Source of the DNA: a virus | Reading direction: 5' to 3' (one strand) | IMG/VR virus record: IMGVR_UViG_3300021963_000565 | Coordinates: 1-26,469 of that record | Length of the DNA: 26,469 bases | Shown here: positions 6,412-14,879 of the stretch, piece after piece | Layout: each line of letters begins with the position of its first letter | How positions within the stretch are numbered: the stretch's first letter is position 1 | The notes under the pieces: model-generated | Seen by the model: only the letters and a program-made list of their open reading frames with translations | Told to the model about the DNA's origin: nothing | Database searches by the model: none | Made by a program: the position numbers and the translations under genes

Positions 6412-6429
6412 AAAAACCGTCGTTAACGG
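6412..6429 (-). terminator. Probable terminator after the 632-residue virion gene
   Basis: A short stem (CCGT/ACGG, 5-base loop) followed by TTTTT on the minus strand begins two bases after the gene's stop. The stem is short, so it may be weak. Confidence 0.5.
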
Positions 6430-6430
6430 C

Positions 6431-8329
6431 TTACTTATTCTGTGATAAGTACGTACTTAATGGCACTCCCAAGGAGTCAGCACGTTGAATTGCCTGGGCA
6501 GGCTGTGGGTCATTTGAGATTTGTATTCCTGCACCTTGCAGGATTGTTGAGTTGATTGATTCAGCAATGGCAGATCTGATGGCATCCCCGTTGCTATCTT
6601 TGGTGATAATATTAGAGAAAAACTGGTATGCTTCAAACTGAGTTTTGTCAGCAGCCATGGTTCCAATCTGTTCTGCTAGATTCTTTAAAGTAGATGTCTC
6701 CCCCACTCCAAAGATTATATTGCCCTTGGTCAAGTTTGCTACTTCAGTGGCTAACTGCACAATCATATTATTATATGATATGCTTGAAGAATAGAATGAT
6801 GCAGAATTAGGGAACGATGTTAGTACAGCATTCACTGATGATACTGCAGAACTTATTCCGCTTGGTTCAGGCCAAGTGCTGCCACCTTCTGACACAGTGG
6901 GTCCAGTGGAGATGTAGGTAGTAACTGCGGATTTTAATATAGTCAATGCCGACACCAATCCCGTAATTGGTACGCCTGTGTAATTAGTAACAATTGTCTG
7001 GAAACCTGCAGTATAAGGAATTCCTGCACATGCGCCAAGAAAGTCTTTAACAGTTGCATGACCCACACTACCTGAGCCAGTCACTGAATTAGAATTTAAT
7101 GTAGCAATGGTATTTGCTGTTAATACAGTGGTGGTTGCACCAGGAGCAATGTTCGATGACAAAATAGGAACTTCAATTGAACGCAAGAACTTGGCCATTG
7201 TTGCCCAAGATTCAAATGTTGCCTGTCCGAGAATCTTATGAAAGTATGTGCCCAGGGTACTAAAATCTGTTACACCTATTGCTGACAATCTTGTTAGTAG
7301 TGTATTGTCAATAACCGTAGACAAAGTTAAATAATCATCTAATGTTGTTAATCCACTGGCAATACCATCTAATGCAGTAAATTTTGTTGAGCTAACAATT
7401 GAAGTTAAATCTGCGGCAGTAACTTTTTTATATATACTGTGCATGACGTCAGGACTGGATGCAGTCACAGGAGTATTAATGGTAACGTTTTCTGTGATTG
7501 GAAGTTCAACTGCGCCAACATAAGTTGTGGCTGTTACTGTGTTAGACTGATGATATGAGATCGCTGTACTCGACGGGGGATTAGATAAATCCCCAAGATT
7601 CAATCCGGCTTCTAAGAACAACGTAGTTAACTTATATTTGCCCAAGCCTTGTTTTAGCAAGTTTTGCCCAAATACATAAGGATCAGCAAAGTTTGATAGA
7701 TGTTTGATGTCATACATTGTGCCCCATCCAGCAACAACATCGGCCAACAACGCACCATTAGCACCAATTCCACCAGTGGCCAGGGCCACAGGTCCAGTGA
7801 ATCCAATTCCACTTTGCGAATATGTTTTGTCTTTTAAAATATTAATAGAACTAACAGTTTCAAAGGATTGATTTGCGGCGCCATAGGATGTCATGTACAC
7901 ATTGGCAAATCCTGCAAGGCCATTAGCAAAGGGCAGGCCTGCTTGTACTAAAACTGTGTTGCTTACGCTTGCCGTTCCTGCTTGTCCCGTATAATCATAG
8001 TGATCTAATATTGGAGTCTCGCCACCGCCTACATAAACAGGGACTGCAATATTTCCATAGTAAGAGACATTGCCCGAAGAAACTACAGTATTTCCCGACG
8101 GGTAAAAATCTATTAGAAAAGCCGGAGCAATAACTCCAGTTCCGATCCCCGCAAGCACAGAATATAAAGTTGTGGGTCCAGTACTGGCTGCAGTGAATAT
8201 TTCTTTAACTAACTTAACACTGGCTAAGTTTTGATAAGAAGTTATAGTTGTAGTTAAATCGGGACTTGCGCTTAACCCAAGTCCGTTGATAATTGTTGCC
8301 TGTGCATTTAACTGTAGAGCCGATGCCAT
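6431..8329 (-). CDS. Large virion protein coupled to the PAAR tip (baseplate or tail-tip candidate)
   Basis: 632 residues, rich in Ser, Thr, Ala, Gly and Val with few charges, typical of virion structural proteins. I see no catalytic motif and no signal peptide. The N-terminus reads MASALQLNAQATIINGLG; the C-terminal quarter is more helical (NLAEQIGTMAADKTQFEAYQ, DAIRSAIAESINSTIL). Its ATG overlaps the stop of the PAAR gene by one base (TAATG), so both are made together, which suggests a tail-tip, hub or baseplate part. I recall similarly long proteins beside PAAR genes in marine T4-like phages, without firm naming. Structural role: fairly sure; exact position: inference. Confidence 0.75.
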   Translation of the reverse strand: MASALQLNAQATIINGLGLSASPDLTTTITSYQNLASVKLVKEIFTAASTGPTTLYSVLAGIGTGVIAPAFLIDFYPSGNTVVSSGNVSYYGNIAVPVYVGGGETPILDHYDYTGQAGTASVSNTVLVQAGLPFANGLAGFANVYMTSYGAANQSFETVSSINILKDKTYSQSGIGFTGPVALATGGIGANGALLADVVAGWGTMYDIKHLSNFADPYVFGQNLLKQGLGKYKLTTLFLEAGLNLGDLSNPPSSTAISYHQSNTVTATTYVGAVELPITENVTINTPVTASSPDVMHSIYKKVTAADLTSIVSSTKFTALDGIASGLTTLDDYLTLSTVIDNTLLTRLSAIGVTDFSTLGTYFHKILGQATFESWATMAKFLRSIEVPILSSNIAPGATTTVLTANTIATLNSNSVTGSGSVGHATVKDFLGACAGIPYTAGFQTIVTNYTGVPITGLVSALTILKSAVTTYISTGPTVSEGGSTWPEPSGISSAVSSVNAVLTSFPNSASFYSSSISYNNMIVQLATEVANLTKGNIIFGVGETSTLKNLAEQIGTMAADKTQFEAYQFFSNIITKDSNGDAIRSAIAESINSTILQGAGIQISNDPQPAQAIQRADSLGVPLSTYLSQNK

Positions 8330-8655
8330 TACGGACCTACCATTACTGTGGGATCACCGGGGCCCATTACATAATGAAATCCACAGCTACACAAAGTTGC
8401 TGGGCCAATTCTAGCAATTGGTTTACCCATTACTAAAATGTTGGGTACACCCACTGTTATTTTTGCTGTTGCACAAGCAGGATTGTATCCTGGTAATTTC
8501 GGATTTGTATAATTACCATGCGGTGCAACTATTGCACCAACTGTGGCCACAGGACGACCGTGTGCTAACACCGTGGTTGTTATACTAGCGATAACATTGG
8601 GAGGACCGTATTTGGGATCAACTTTGTCTCCGGTGACAGCAACTGGAAAAGGCAT
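8329..8655 (-). CDS. PAAR-domain tail spike tip protein
   Basis: 108 residues, the usual PAAR length. It begins MPFPVAVTGDKVDPKYGPPN and has paired repeats (VLAHGRPVATVGAIV and ILVMGKPIARIGPATLCSCG), with His32, His47, Cys89/Cys91 and His94 able to bind the structural metal, and a C-terminus GPGDPTVMVGP. PAAR proteins form the sharp cone that caps the membrane-piercing spike of contractile tails (T4 gp5.4). The tight coupling to the 632-residue gene supports a tail-tip location. Confidence 0.88.
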   Translation of the reverse strand: MPFPVAVTGDKVDPKYGPPNVIASITTTVLAHGRPVATVGAIVAPHGNYTNPKLPGYNPACATAKITVGVPNILVMGKPIARIGPATLCSCGFHYVMGPGDPTVMVGP

Positions 8656-8656
8656 G

Positions 8657-8965
8657 TTAGGTAATTATTCCATTCTTTACTGGCTGTATGCCTGTGGTAG
8701 TATGGATATAGTGATTTTCAATATCCTTTACCACTGGACTATGCATGATTACATGCGATTTGCTCAGCGTTATAGTAGTATTTATATCCGCAGAAATCAT
8801 GGTCTGAAGTAGGCCCAGTCCTTGTTGACTAGGAATAACTGTGCAGGGCTTTTTAATAACATAGGCAGAGTCTGTTTCTTCAGACAATGTAGCCAATACT
8901 TCGTCACCATTGACAATTTTGAAACACACAACGTCACCTGCGCTGTAACCTTTTGAAATTAACAT
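8657..8965 (-). CDS. Sm-like (LSm-type) small beta protein
   Basis: 102 residues. The order YSAGDVVCFKIVNGDEVLATLSEE (~8-31), AYVIKKPCTVIP (~34-45), a glutamine-rich loop (SQQGLGLLQTM) and SKSHVIMHSPV with a final YIHTTTGI resembles short phage proteins with an Sm/Hfq-like five-strand barrel. This is recognition by pattern (G-D-V, hydrophobic strand, NG-D/E-V-x-A), not a search. Such proteins may bind RNA or form rings in the virion. It sits one base ahead of the PAAR gene and two bases after the glutaredoxin gene. Confidence 0.65.
   Translation of the reverse strand: MLISKGYSAGDVVCFKIVNGDEVLATLSEETDSAYVIKKPCTVIPSQQGLGLLQTMISADINTTITLSKSHVIMHSPVVKDIENHYIHTTTGIQPVKNGIIT
8779..8786 (-). promoter_or_regulatory. 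Possible late promoter TATAAATA inside the Sm-like gene
   Basis: An exact TATAAATA on the minus strand, about 124 bases ahead of the PAAR start. It would give late expression of the PAAR/632-residue pair separately from the nucleotide genes. It lies in coding sequence, so a chance match is possible. Confidence 0.35.
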
Positions 8966-8967
8966 TT

Positions 8968-9213
8968 TTATCCTTTAAGTGTTTGGAAGAATTCATCTGA
9001 TTGTTTTGCTAGTCCTTGATAGCCACCTTCAACTAGCAACTTACCGTCTTGGTAAATTTGTGGAACTGTACGATGTCCTTCGGCCATGACAAACTCGCGG
9101 GCGTCGGGTGTTTCGTCAATTTTAATTTCTTCAAAGGCAATGCCTTTTTGTTCTAATAGATATTTTGCTTTAACACAAAATGGGCAATTGTTTTTGCTGT
9201 ATACTGTAATCAT
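8968..9213 (-). CDS. grx: Glutaredoxin
   Basis: 81 residues, a normal class I glutaredoxin. The active site is CPFC (10-13) after ITVYSKNN; the cis-Pro block TVPQIYQDGKLLVEGGYQ (~49-66) holds the glutathione-binding TVP and GG. It transfers electrons from glutathione to target disulfides. With NrdA and NrdB in the same transcript, its likely client is ribonucleotide reductase, as with T4 NrdC. The start is an ATG with no close overlap (20 bases after the previous stop). Confidence 0.92.
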   Translation of the reverse strand: MITVYSKNNCPFCVKAKYLLEQKGIAFEEIKIDETPDAREFVMAEGHRTVPQIYQDGKLLVEGGYQGLAKQSDEFFQTLKG

Positions 9214-9232
9214 AAAATCCTCATGTTATATA

Positions 9233-10021
9233 TTAATTATTGAAAAAGTTCTCTGACTCTAATTTTTTATAAATTAAATCTGCCCACAGGGCATGTGTTT
9301 TAAAATTAGGATGGAAATTATCTTCTTGCAAATCTCCAATTTCTTTGGCTAACTCGTAGATGCCATCTTTGCGCTCATTTAAAAACACCCAACGATCAAA
9401 ATCAATTTGTTTAACTAGATAGTCTAAATCTTTGAACTGTGTAATACCGTAATCCAAATCTGCCACCCGAGGTTCAGCAGTCCAGTAATTTACATATGAA
9501 CTCATTAGATATGGTATTTTACATTCTTTTAAATAATTTTGCAAATTTAGAATATTCAAAAGAGTATCCTGGGCCATTGAACGCTCATTGCTATATTTGT
9601 ACAACGGATTAAACATCTCTTTGGTGGCAGGATGATGCTCCCAACTGCCGTTGATGCCACCACTTAGTATGTAACTAGTGTGTCTACCGGCCCATCGAAC
9701 AAATCCATATCCATCCAAGGTACTCATTAAAACTTTATCACTGTGGTCGACTGCTAGATCTTTTCTAGTTAATCCGCTCCACATAATTATTACAAGGTCG
9801 GGATTGAAACCGGGTGCAACTCCGGGGCCTTGATCTCTATTTATTAAGTGACTGTCAAGTATGGGTTTGTTGGCAATGTATGTATTACCTGCGCCAGGGT
9901 GCCCGTGATTGTGCAACTTTGTTTCTACTGAATGTTCTGCAGAAATTTTATCAACTAATAATTTGGGCCAACCACGTTCCTGTGCATAGGTAAAACTACA
10001 CCCCACGGTATAGATATGCAT
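9233..10021 (-). CDS. SGNH/GDSL-type hydrolase-like protein
   Basis: 262 residues. SGNH blocks are visible: block I as VGCSFTYA with Ser9, a Gly/Asn block as HPGAGNTY with Asn46, and block V as EDNFHPN with Asp234 and His237, giving a complete candidate Ser-Asp-His set. A strand DLVIIMWSGLTRKD (~73) matches block III-like sequence. Family enzymes remove acyl or acetyl groups from glycans and lipids. Start 3 bases after the NrdB stop. I recall phage proteins of this kind in marine T4-like genomes, never with a proven substrate. Surface-glycan deacetylation or modification of phage or host polysaccharide is possible; this is inference. Confidence 0.75.
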   Translation of the reverse strand: MHIYTVGCSFTYAQERGWPKLLVDKISAEHSVETKLHNHGHPGAGNTYIANKPILDSHLINRDQGPGVAPGFNPDLVIIMWSGLTRKDLAVDHSDKVLMSTLDGYGFVRWAGRHTSYILSGGINGSWEHHPATKEMFNPLYKYSNERSMAQDTLLNILNLQNYLKECKIPYLMSSYVNYWTAEPRVADLDYGITQFKDLDYLVKQIDFDRWVFLNERKDGIYELAKEIGDLQEDNFHPNFKTHALWADLIYKKLESENFFNN

Positions 10022-10024
10022 AAT

Positions 10025-11125
10025 TTATAAGGATGGTAGTGCGTCGTAGTCTATGGCATCACCCATGACACCAATTACATAACTTGTTGATTCAGATTCT
10101 TGTAGTGCTGTTTGTTTCTTACTAGTATCTGTGTGCTTGTTAAACCATGGTATAGGAGTATTCTTAGGTGCATGTGCTTGGTACTTAATACCGATGTCTT
10201 TTAGTGCGCCAACTGCTGTATAATCAACGAAATCTTTAAGAATATTAGCGTTTAGACCAATCACAGGACCCATCTTGAACAGGTAAGTTGCCCAGTCTTT
10301 TTCTTCGCGTATAACATCCATGTACAGGGCGTATACTTCAGCTTCACACTCTGCTCGGGCTTCAACAAAACGTGCATCATCCTTGATCACTTGATTGATT
10401 AGGTATGCAGTCCAGCCTTTGTGTAGCAGTTCGTCTTGTAGGATCAAGCTAATGATGTTGCCATTGCCCATGAATATGCGGTTTTCAACCATGGCCAGAC
10501 TGGTGGCAAACGATGTCATAAAACGAAATGCCTCCAGTGCATAACTAGCATGTAGTGCCATCCATATTGCTCGTATGTGTTCTTTTTCAGTGACTTCTAT
10601 GCCAAGTTCTTTGCAACAATTGATTTGATGTAGCTTGTCATAATAGTTGCCTACACTACTGGCCATGTCAACAATTTCTTTGGTGTCATGAATTGTGTTG
10701 AACACATCCTTGGGCACGTTATAAATGTTGCGAATGATATGACTATAGCTTTTGCTGTGTATATTGGTTTCAAAGAAGCCCCAGTTGTACATCAGTGCTT
10801 CAACTTCGGGTAGACTACAAACAGGGGTAAATACCTGTGTTGGGCCACGGCCTTGTAGGCTGTCCAGTGCTGTTTGACGTAGCAGGTTGCTGGTAAAAAT
10901 ATGTTTGACAGCATCGCTGGCTTCTTTGAAGTCATTGCTGTCTTTTGTAAGACTCACTTCTTCTGGCTGCCAAAAGAATCCGCGAGCAGTGGCTTCAAAG
11001 TCTGCAATCTTTTTGTACTTGACTTCTTCGAATCGCTGAATAGTAACTGGACCTGCTGGATCCAGGAACATCTTGCGACTAAGATAGTCTGTTTTGGTAT
11101 TTAGATTGTATTGTTGTTTTGACAT
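10025..11125 (-). CDS. nrdB: Ribonucleotide reductase class Ia, small (beta) subunit
   Basis: 366 residues from MSKQQYNLNTKTDYLSRK. This start has a purine-rich ribosome site (AGAGAAAAAATA); the longer frame to 11185 would run into the upstream gene. Diiron ligands, aligned to E. coli: Asp88 (LDSLQGR), Glu119, His123, Glu198 (ALEAFRF), Glu232 and His235 (DELLH); radical Tyr127 (HSKSYSH). Near the C-terminus, TSYVIG keeps the Tyr needed for radical transfer. The segment FFETNIHSKSY has one residue more between the Glu and His ligands than E. coli or T4 (SETIHSRSY). The subunit holds the tyrosyl radical that starts reduction of ribonucleotides in NrdA. Confidence 0.96.
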   Translation of the reverse strand: MSKQQYNLNTKTDYLSRKMFLDPAGPVTIQRFEEVKYKKIADFEATARGFFWQPEEVSLTKDSNDFKEASDAVKHIFTSNLLRQTALDSLQGRGPTQVFTPVCSLPEVEALMYNWGFFETNIHSKSYSHIIRNIYNVPKDVFNTIHDTKEIVDMASSVGNYYDKLHQINCCKELGIEVTEKEHIRAIWMALHASYALEAFRFMTSFATSLAMVENRIFMGNGNIISLILQDELLHKGWTAYLINQVIKDDARFVEARAECEAEVYALYMDVIREEKDWATYLFKMGPVIGLNANILKDFVDYTAVGALKDIGIKYQAHAPKNTPIPWFNKHTDTSKKQTALQESESTSYVIGVMGDAIDYDALPSL

Positions 11126-11144
11126 TATTTTTTCTCTTTTATAA

Positions 11145-11447
11145 TCATATTTTAGGTCCGTTAAATATCTGAGTGCTGGCGTCACCTGTACCCAACACGC
11201 AGGCTATTTTCTCATCAAACTGAATCAGTGTCCATGATTTGGTTTCATCGTTCACAAATAAACTGTATCGTGACACAGTGGCGCCAGGTTCAATACCCCA
11301 CCATATGGGCTTTTCTTTATAGTCACTACCGCCCAATCCCCGCAACAATGTGGCCGTGTCAGCACATTCTATAGGTTTTTGCACAGTGACAGACTGTGCT
11401 ACTGTTAGGCCAACCACCAACAGAGCAAGAAGTAGAAGATATTTCAT
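11145..11447 (-). CDS. Small exported protein of unknown function
   Basis: 100 residues. It begins MKYLLLLALLVVGLTVAQSV, a clear Sec signal peptide with cleavage near TVAQ; the start at 11447 leaves one base to the aldolase stop. The mature part holds KPIECADTATLLRG, KPIWWGIEP, RYSLFVNDETKSWTLIQFD and IACVLGTGD, with two Cys that could pair. I recall this pattern in several marine phages. Its place between the two reductase subunits is probably positional, since it should act in the periplasm. It may be a secreted small enzyme-like or inhibitor-like protein; no catalytic motif is seen. Confidence 0.75.
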   Translation of the reverse strand: MKYLLLLALLVVGLTVAQSVTVQKPIECADTATLLRGLGGSDYKEKPIWWGIEPGATVSRYSLFVNDETKSWTLIQFDEKIACVLGTGDASTQIFNGPKI

Positions 11448-11448
11448 A

Positions 11449-12099
11449 TTAGTAATTTCCGCTAGCAAGAACAATACGAGCAATGTGTTCAAGGCGTTCT
11501 ATATGTTCATAGGCACGCCACGGACTTGTGTCAATGGCAACAACTCCGTGGCCTTTAATGCCTACAATGTCGTAGGCAATATTACCGGCGTTGTCTAATT
11601 GTAACTGCCGATGACACTGGTCTGCAAGTTCTTGACTGATAGGTGCAACATCGCCTACATTGGGTGCTACTTTGGTATATCGATTCAGTTCTGGAAAGGC
11701 TGCACTCACAGTACTCAAATCAATACCGGCATGCATGGCCGCAATACAGTAAGTGGGATGAACATGTACTACCACACGAACTTCACCAGTGTGCTGTCCC
11801 ATCTCTCGTTGCAAGCCAAAATGTAGTGGTAGTTCTCCACTGGGTTTTAAATTTTTACTAATATCAGTGTACTCTAACTCTTTAGTTGCATGATATCTAG
11901 TTGGTGGTTGACCCCAGTATCCTGTCTCAATACCAATCTTCTTAAACTGATCTGGCTGTAAAGTCTGCTTACGCACACCGCTTGGGGTGATGTAAAAGTG
12001 ATCACGGTCGTGATGTCGTATGCTGACATTGCCATCACGACTAGTAATCCAGTTACGCTTATAAGCGTCTACCATAATATCGCAAATTGTTTCTAACAT
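11449..12099 (-). CDS. Class II aldolase/adducin-family enzyme
   Basis: 216 residues, the usual length. Motifs in order: SRDGNVSIR (20-28), YITPSG (37-41), KPSGELPLH with the likely catalytic Glu89, VHVHPTYC with zinc ligands His112 and His114, and IKGHGVVAID with the third ligand His184. FucA, ribulose-phosphate epimerase-type and methylthioribulose-phosphate dehydratase enzymes share this fold, so the substrate (a sugar phosphate) cannot be fixed from sequence. The zinc site is complete, so activity is likely. Start overlaps the NrdA stop by one base (TAATG). Its place between nrdA and nrdB suggests use of sugar phosphates during nucleotide synthesis, but this is inference. Confidence 0.85.
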   Translation of the reverse strand: MLETICDIMVDAYKRNWITSRDGNVSIRHHDRDHFYITPSGVRKQTLQPDQFKKIGIETGYWGQPPTRYHATKELEYTDISKNLKPSGELPLHFGLQREMGQHTGEVRVVVHVHPTYCIAAMHAGIDLSTVSAAFPELNRYTKVAPNVGDVAPISQELADQCHRQLQLDNAGNIAYDIVGIKGHGVVAIDTSPWRAYEHIERLEHIARIVLASGNY

Positions 12100-14420
12100 T
12101 AAAGTTTGCAGCTTTCACAATCTTCTTGGTCGTCCCAGTTAATTTCTTCTAGCATTGCTGGCGCTTCTTCGGCGTCAGCTTTTGCGCCTTGTTTGTTAAT
12201 CAAACTGTAGTAGAATGTTTTCAATCCCCAATGATGCGCCTGCATCAAGTTCTTGGCAATCAATGTTGTTGGAACTTTGCGATCTGCCCAATGTGCAGGA
12301 TTGTAGAATGTATTAGTACTAATTGATTGGTCAACATAAGCCGCAATAACTGCCGCGGTTTTTAAATAACCGTCGCAGTCTTTCTGATCCCACATCAATT
12401 GATATTTGTTTTTTAGCTTGTGATATTCAGGCACAACTTGAGTCAATGATCCTGCCTTTGATTCTTTGACTGAAATCAATTGCATGGGCATTTCAATGCC
12501 ATTGGTTGAATTAATTACCACCGAACTAGATTCAACTGGAGCAACAGCCATTAGTGTAGCATTGCGTACACCGTACTGTTTCATGTTGGTGCGTAGTGTT
12601 TCCCAATCTAATTCTGGTGTAAAGTCTGCTAGTTCATTGGAGCCTTTGGCACGTAGTTCCCAGGGAAATATACCTTTACCATATCGTGTCTTATCGCTGT
12701 GTAGACATGCACCACGTTCTTTGGCCAATTCCACGGTTGCTTCCGTTAGGTAGTAGGCTTGGTGCTCCATCCAAGTCTTAACATCTTGGAGTGCATCTTT
12801 TTCACCATATCGGTAACTACGTTTGGCGTGCCAGTATGCCAGGTTAGTGATACCAATGCCCAATGGGCTGATCTCATCATTGCTTAATTTACTTTGGATA
12901 CTCAAGAAGTCTTGATAATCCAATATATTACAGAGGCTACGCTGTAGAATACGACAAGCCCGGCGCATATCTTCAGGATTGCGGAATGCACCCCAGTTAA
13001 TGCTTCCGAGCGTACATAAAGCAATACGACCGTCAACGTCATCAAGACGTTTAAAAGATTTAGTAGGAAGAAGAATCTCACAGCATAAGTTACTCTGGTA
13101 AATTGTATGATACTCAGGATCAAATGGTCCTTGATTCATAACATTGTCAGCAAACACAAGATAGATACGTCCCGTGTCTGTGCGTTCTTTTAAGATGCCA
13201 CCTTTGAATACTTCTTCAGCACTCATTGTTTTTGTACGTAGACCTTTTTGCTTTTCATACTTGACATACAGTTCTTCGAACAGTTCTGTGTTGGAGTAAA
13301 ACGCTTCGTACAGGTCTGGCACTTCATTGGGATCAAAGAAGGTTATGTTTTCTTTGTTTTTAAATCTTCTCCAGAAGAAAGCACTAAGCACAACCCCATA
13401 ATCCATAAAACGGACTCGGGTTTCGTCTGTGCCTTGGTTGTTCTTAAGAACAATAAGATCATCAAACTGATGATGCCAAATAGGATAAAAAACAGTAGCA
13501 CTTGCATTACGAATACCTCCTTGTGAACATGATCGTAAATCTCCAAACCATTTCTTCAAGAAAGGTATCATACCTGTGTGCATGATCTCACCACCACGGA
13601 TGGGCGAACCCAGGGGGCGTAGTCGTCCAATCTCCAATCCTATGCCAGCACGTTTGCTGGCATACTTGGCCATCATCTCACCACTAGCGAAAATACTATC
13701 CAGGTCATCATCACTGCGAATGAGTACGCACGAACTGAATTGTTTAGTAGGGGTACCGAGACCAGCAAGCACAGGGGTAGCAAGAGTAAATAATCCATCA
13801 GATGCGGCATTGTAGTATTCCTTGATGTAGCGCATTCTTGCGCTGTTGGGTTCTTCTTTGTGGAAGACAGTGGCAGAAGCAACCATATAGCGAATCTGCG
13901 GAGTTTCATAAATTTCCTTGGTAGCACGATTTCTTACTAGATATTTTTCAATCATTTGTTCGATTGCGGCATAACTGTAACCTTCATCTTTGCTGTGATC
14001 CAGCATGTCATTCATGCGGTTCCAGTCGTCTTCGGTGTACCAGTCTAGTAATTCTTTGGAGTACAATCCTGTGGCTACATTTTTCTTTATGATAGTATAC
14101 AGGTGAGGAGGCTCATAGGAGCCATAAACATCCTTGCGTAGCATGCTAAGTCTTTGCTTGCCTGCTACGTATTGATAATTTGTGTGTCCGACATCGGGAT
14201 TAGATTCTACATCAATTAAATCAACAATGGCACGTAGAGTGATTTCATCAACTTCTCTGGTTGTAATGCCATCATAAAAATGTGGTTGACTTTTGATTTC
14301 AATCATTGACTGACTTACATCTGCAATGCCCGAGCATACTTTGCTGATTTGGGCCTGCCATTTTTCGATCATTAACGGTTCTTGTTTGCCGTCTCGTTTT
14401 GTAACTTGAATTTGACTCAT
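12099..14420 (-). CDS. nrdA: Ribonucleotide reductase class Ia, large (alpha) subunit
   Basis: 773 residues, full length. The N-terminal ~90 residues are an ATP-cone (VTKRDGKQEPL ... DGITTREVDEITLRAIVDL), so dATP/ATP control is likely. Catalytic features match E. coli NrdA: Cys in KQFSSCVLI (C225), NLCCE (N437, C439, E441), ALCTLGSINWGAF (C462), and the Tyr pair KTFYYS (Y730/Y731). The C-terminus DCESCKL has the reducing pair as CX2C instead of the CX4C of E. coli. Makes dNDPs for phage DNA synthesis, with NrdB and the glutaredoxin at 8968 in the same transcript. Confidence 0.97.
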   Translation of the reverse strand: MSQIQVTKRDGKQEPLMIEKWQAQISKVCSGIADVSQSMIEIKSQPHFYDGITTREVDEITLRAIVDLIDVESNPDVGHTNYQYVAGKQRLSMLRKDVYGSYEPPHLYTIIKKNVATGLYSKELLDWYTEDDWNRMNDMLDHSKDEGYSYAAIEQMIEKYLVRNRATKEIYETPQIRYMVASATVFHKEEPNSARMRYIKEYYNAASDGLFTLATPVLAGLGTPTKQFSSCVLIRSDDDLDSIFASGEMMAKYASKRAGIGLEIGRLRPLGSPIRGGEIMHTGMIPFLKKWFGDLRSCSQGGIRNASATVFYPIWHHQFDDLIVLKNNQGTDETRVRFMDYGVVLSAFFWRRFKNKENITFFDPNEVPDLYEAFYSNTELFEELYVKYEKQKGLRTKTMSAEEVFKGGILKERTDTGRIYLVFADNVMNQGPFDPEYHTIYQSNLCCEILLPTKSFKRLDDVDGRIALCTLGSINWGAFRNPEDMRRACRILQRSLCNILDYQDFLSIQSKLSNDEISPLGIGITNLAYWHAKRSYRYGEKDALQDVKTWMEHQAYYLTEATVELAKERGACLHSDKTRYGKGIFPWELRAKGSNELADFTPELDWETLRTNMKQYGVRNATLMAVAPVESSSVVINSTNGIEMPMQLISVKESKAGSLTQVVPEYHKLKNKYQLMWDQKDCDGYLKTAAVIAAYVDQSISTNTFYNPAHWADRKVPTTLIAKNLMQAHHWGLKTFYYSLINKQGAKADAEEAPAMLEEINWDDQEDCESCKL

Positions 14421-14429
14421 TGATTCCTC

Positions 14430-14879
14430 TTAATATTCTTTTAATTTTAATTCTGTGCTGTTAAACTGATGTGTTAATTTAAAATTTTTGTTTATCGATT
14501 CAATATTTACGACAACATTGTCAATCAAATTAACAACATATTTTCCCTGAGCCAAGATAGGTAAATTATATGTAAAACCAGTTTCGGCATCAACATAGAT
14601 ACGTAGCTCTGCATCCAAGTCTACGCCGTGACTAGTAAAGTGTATAGTATACAGCATTCCTAGTGCTTTTGCAAGATCACAATAGTAATTTTCGGCAATT
14701 AATTCCCAGGGCGTAGGCCATGTCTCGGGTTTACCGGGATCCAAGTAATAAGGAACGTAAGGACATTTTTGCCAGTATTCAGCAACGGATTGAACTGCTT
14801 GCTCTAAGGATAAGTCGTCCAAAGATTTTCGAAAGTCTTTCCAGTGAGCAATACGCCCACTGGCTGTAAGTTTCCACAT
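14430..14879 (-). CDS. Small phage protein linked to the tail spike
   Basis: 149 residues. The N-terminus reads GRIAHWKDFRKSLDDLSLEQAVQ, then EYWQKCPYVPYYLDPGKPETWPTPWELI (~33-61), a Trp/Pro-rich block I recall in short proteins next to tail fibres of many T4-like marine phages. No catalytic motif. It follows the tail-spike stop directly, with ATG at 14879 and stop of the spike at 14880. A chaperone or small structural partner of the spike is possible; this is inference from position. Confidence 0.75.
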   Translation of the reverse strand: MWKLTASGRIAHWKDFRKSLDDLSLEQAVQSVAEYWQKCPYVPYYLDPGKPETWPTPWELIAENYYCDLAKALGMLYTIHFTSHGVDLDAELRIYVDAETGFTYNLPILAQGKYVVNLIDNVVVNIESINKNFKLTHQFNSTELKLKEY

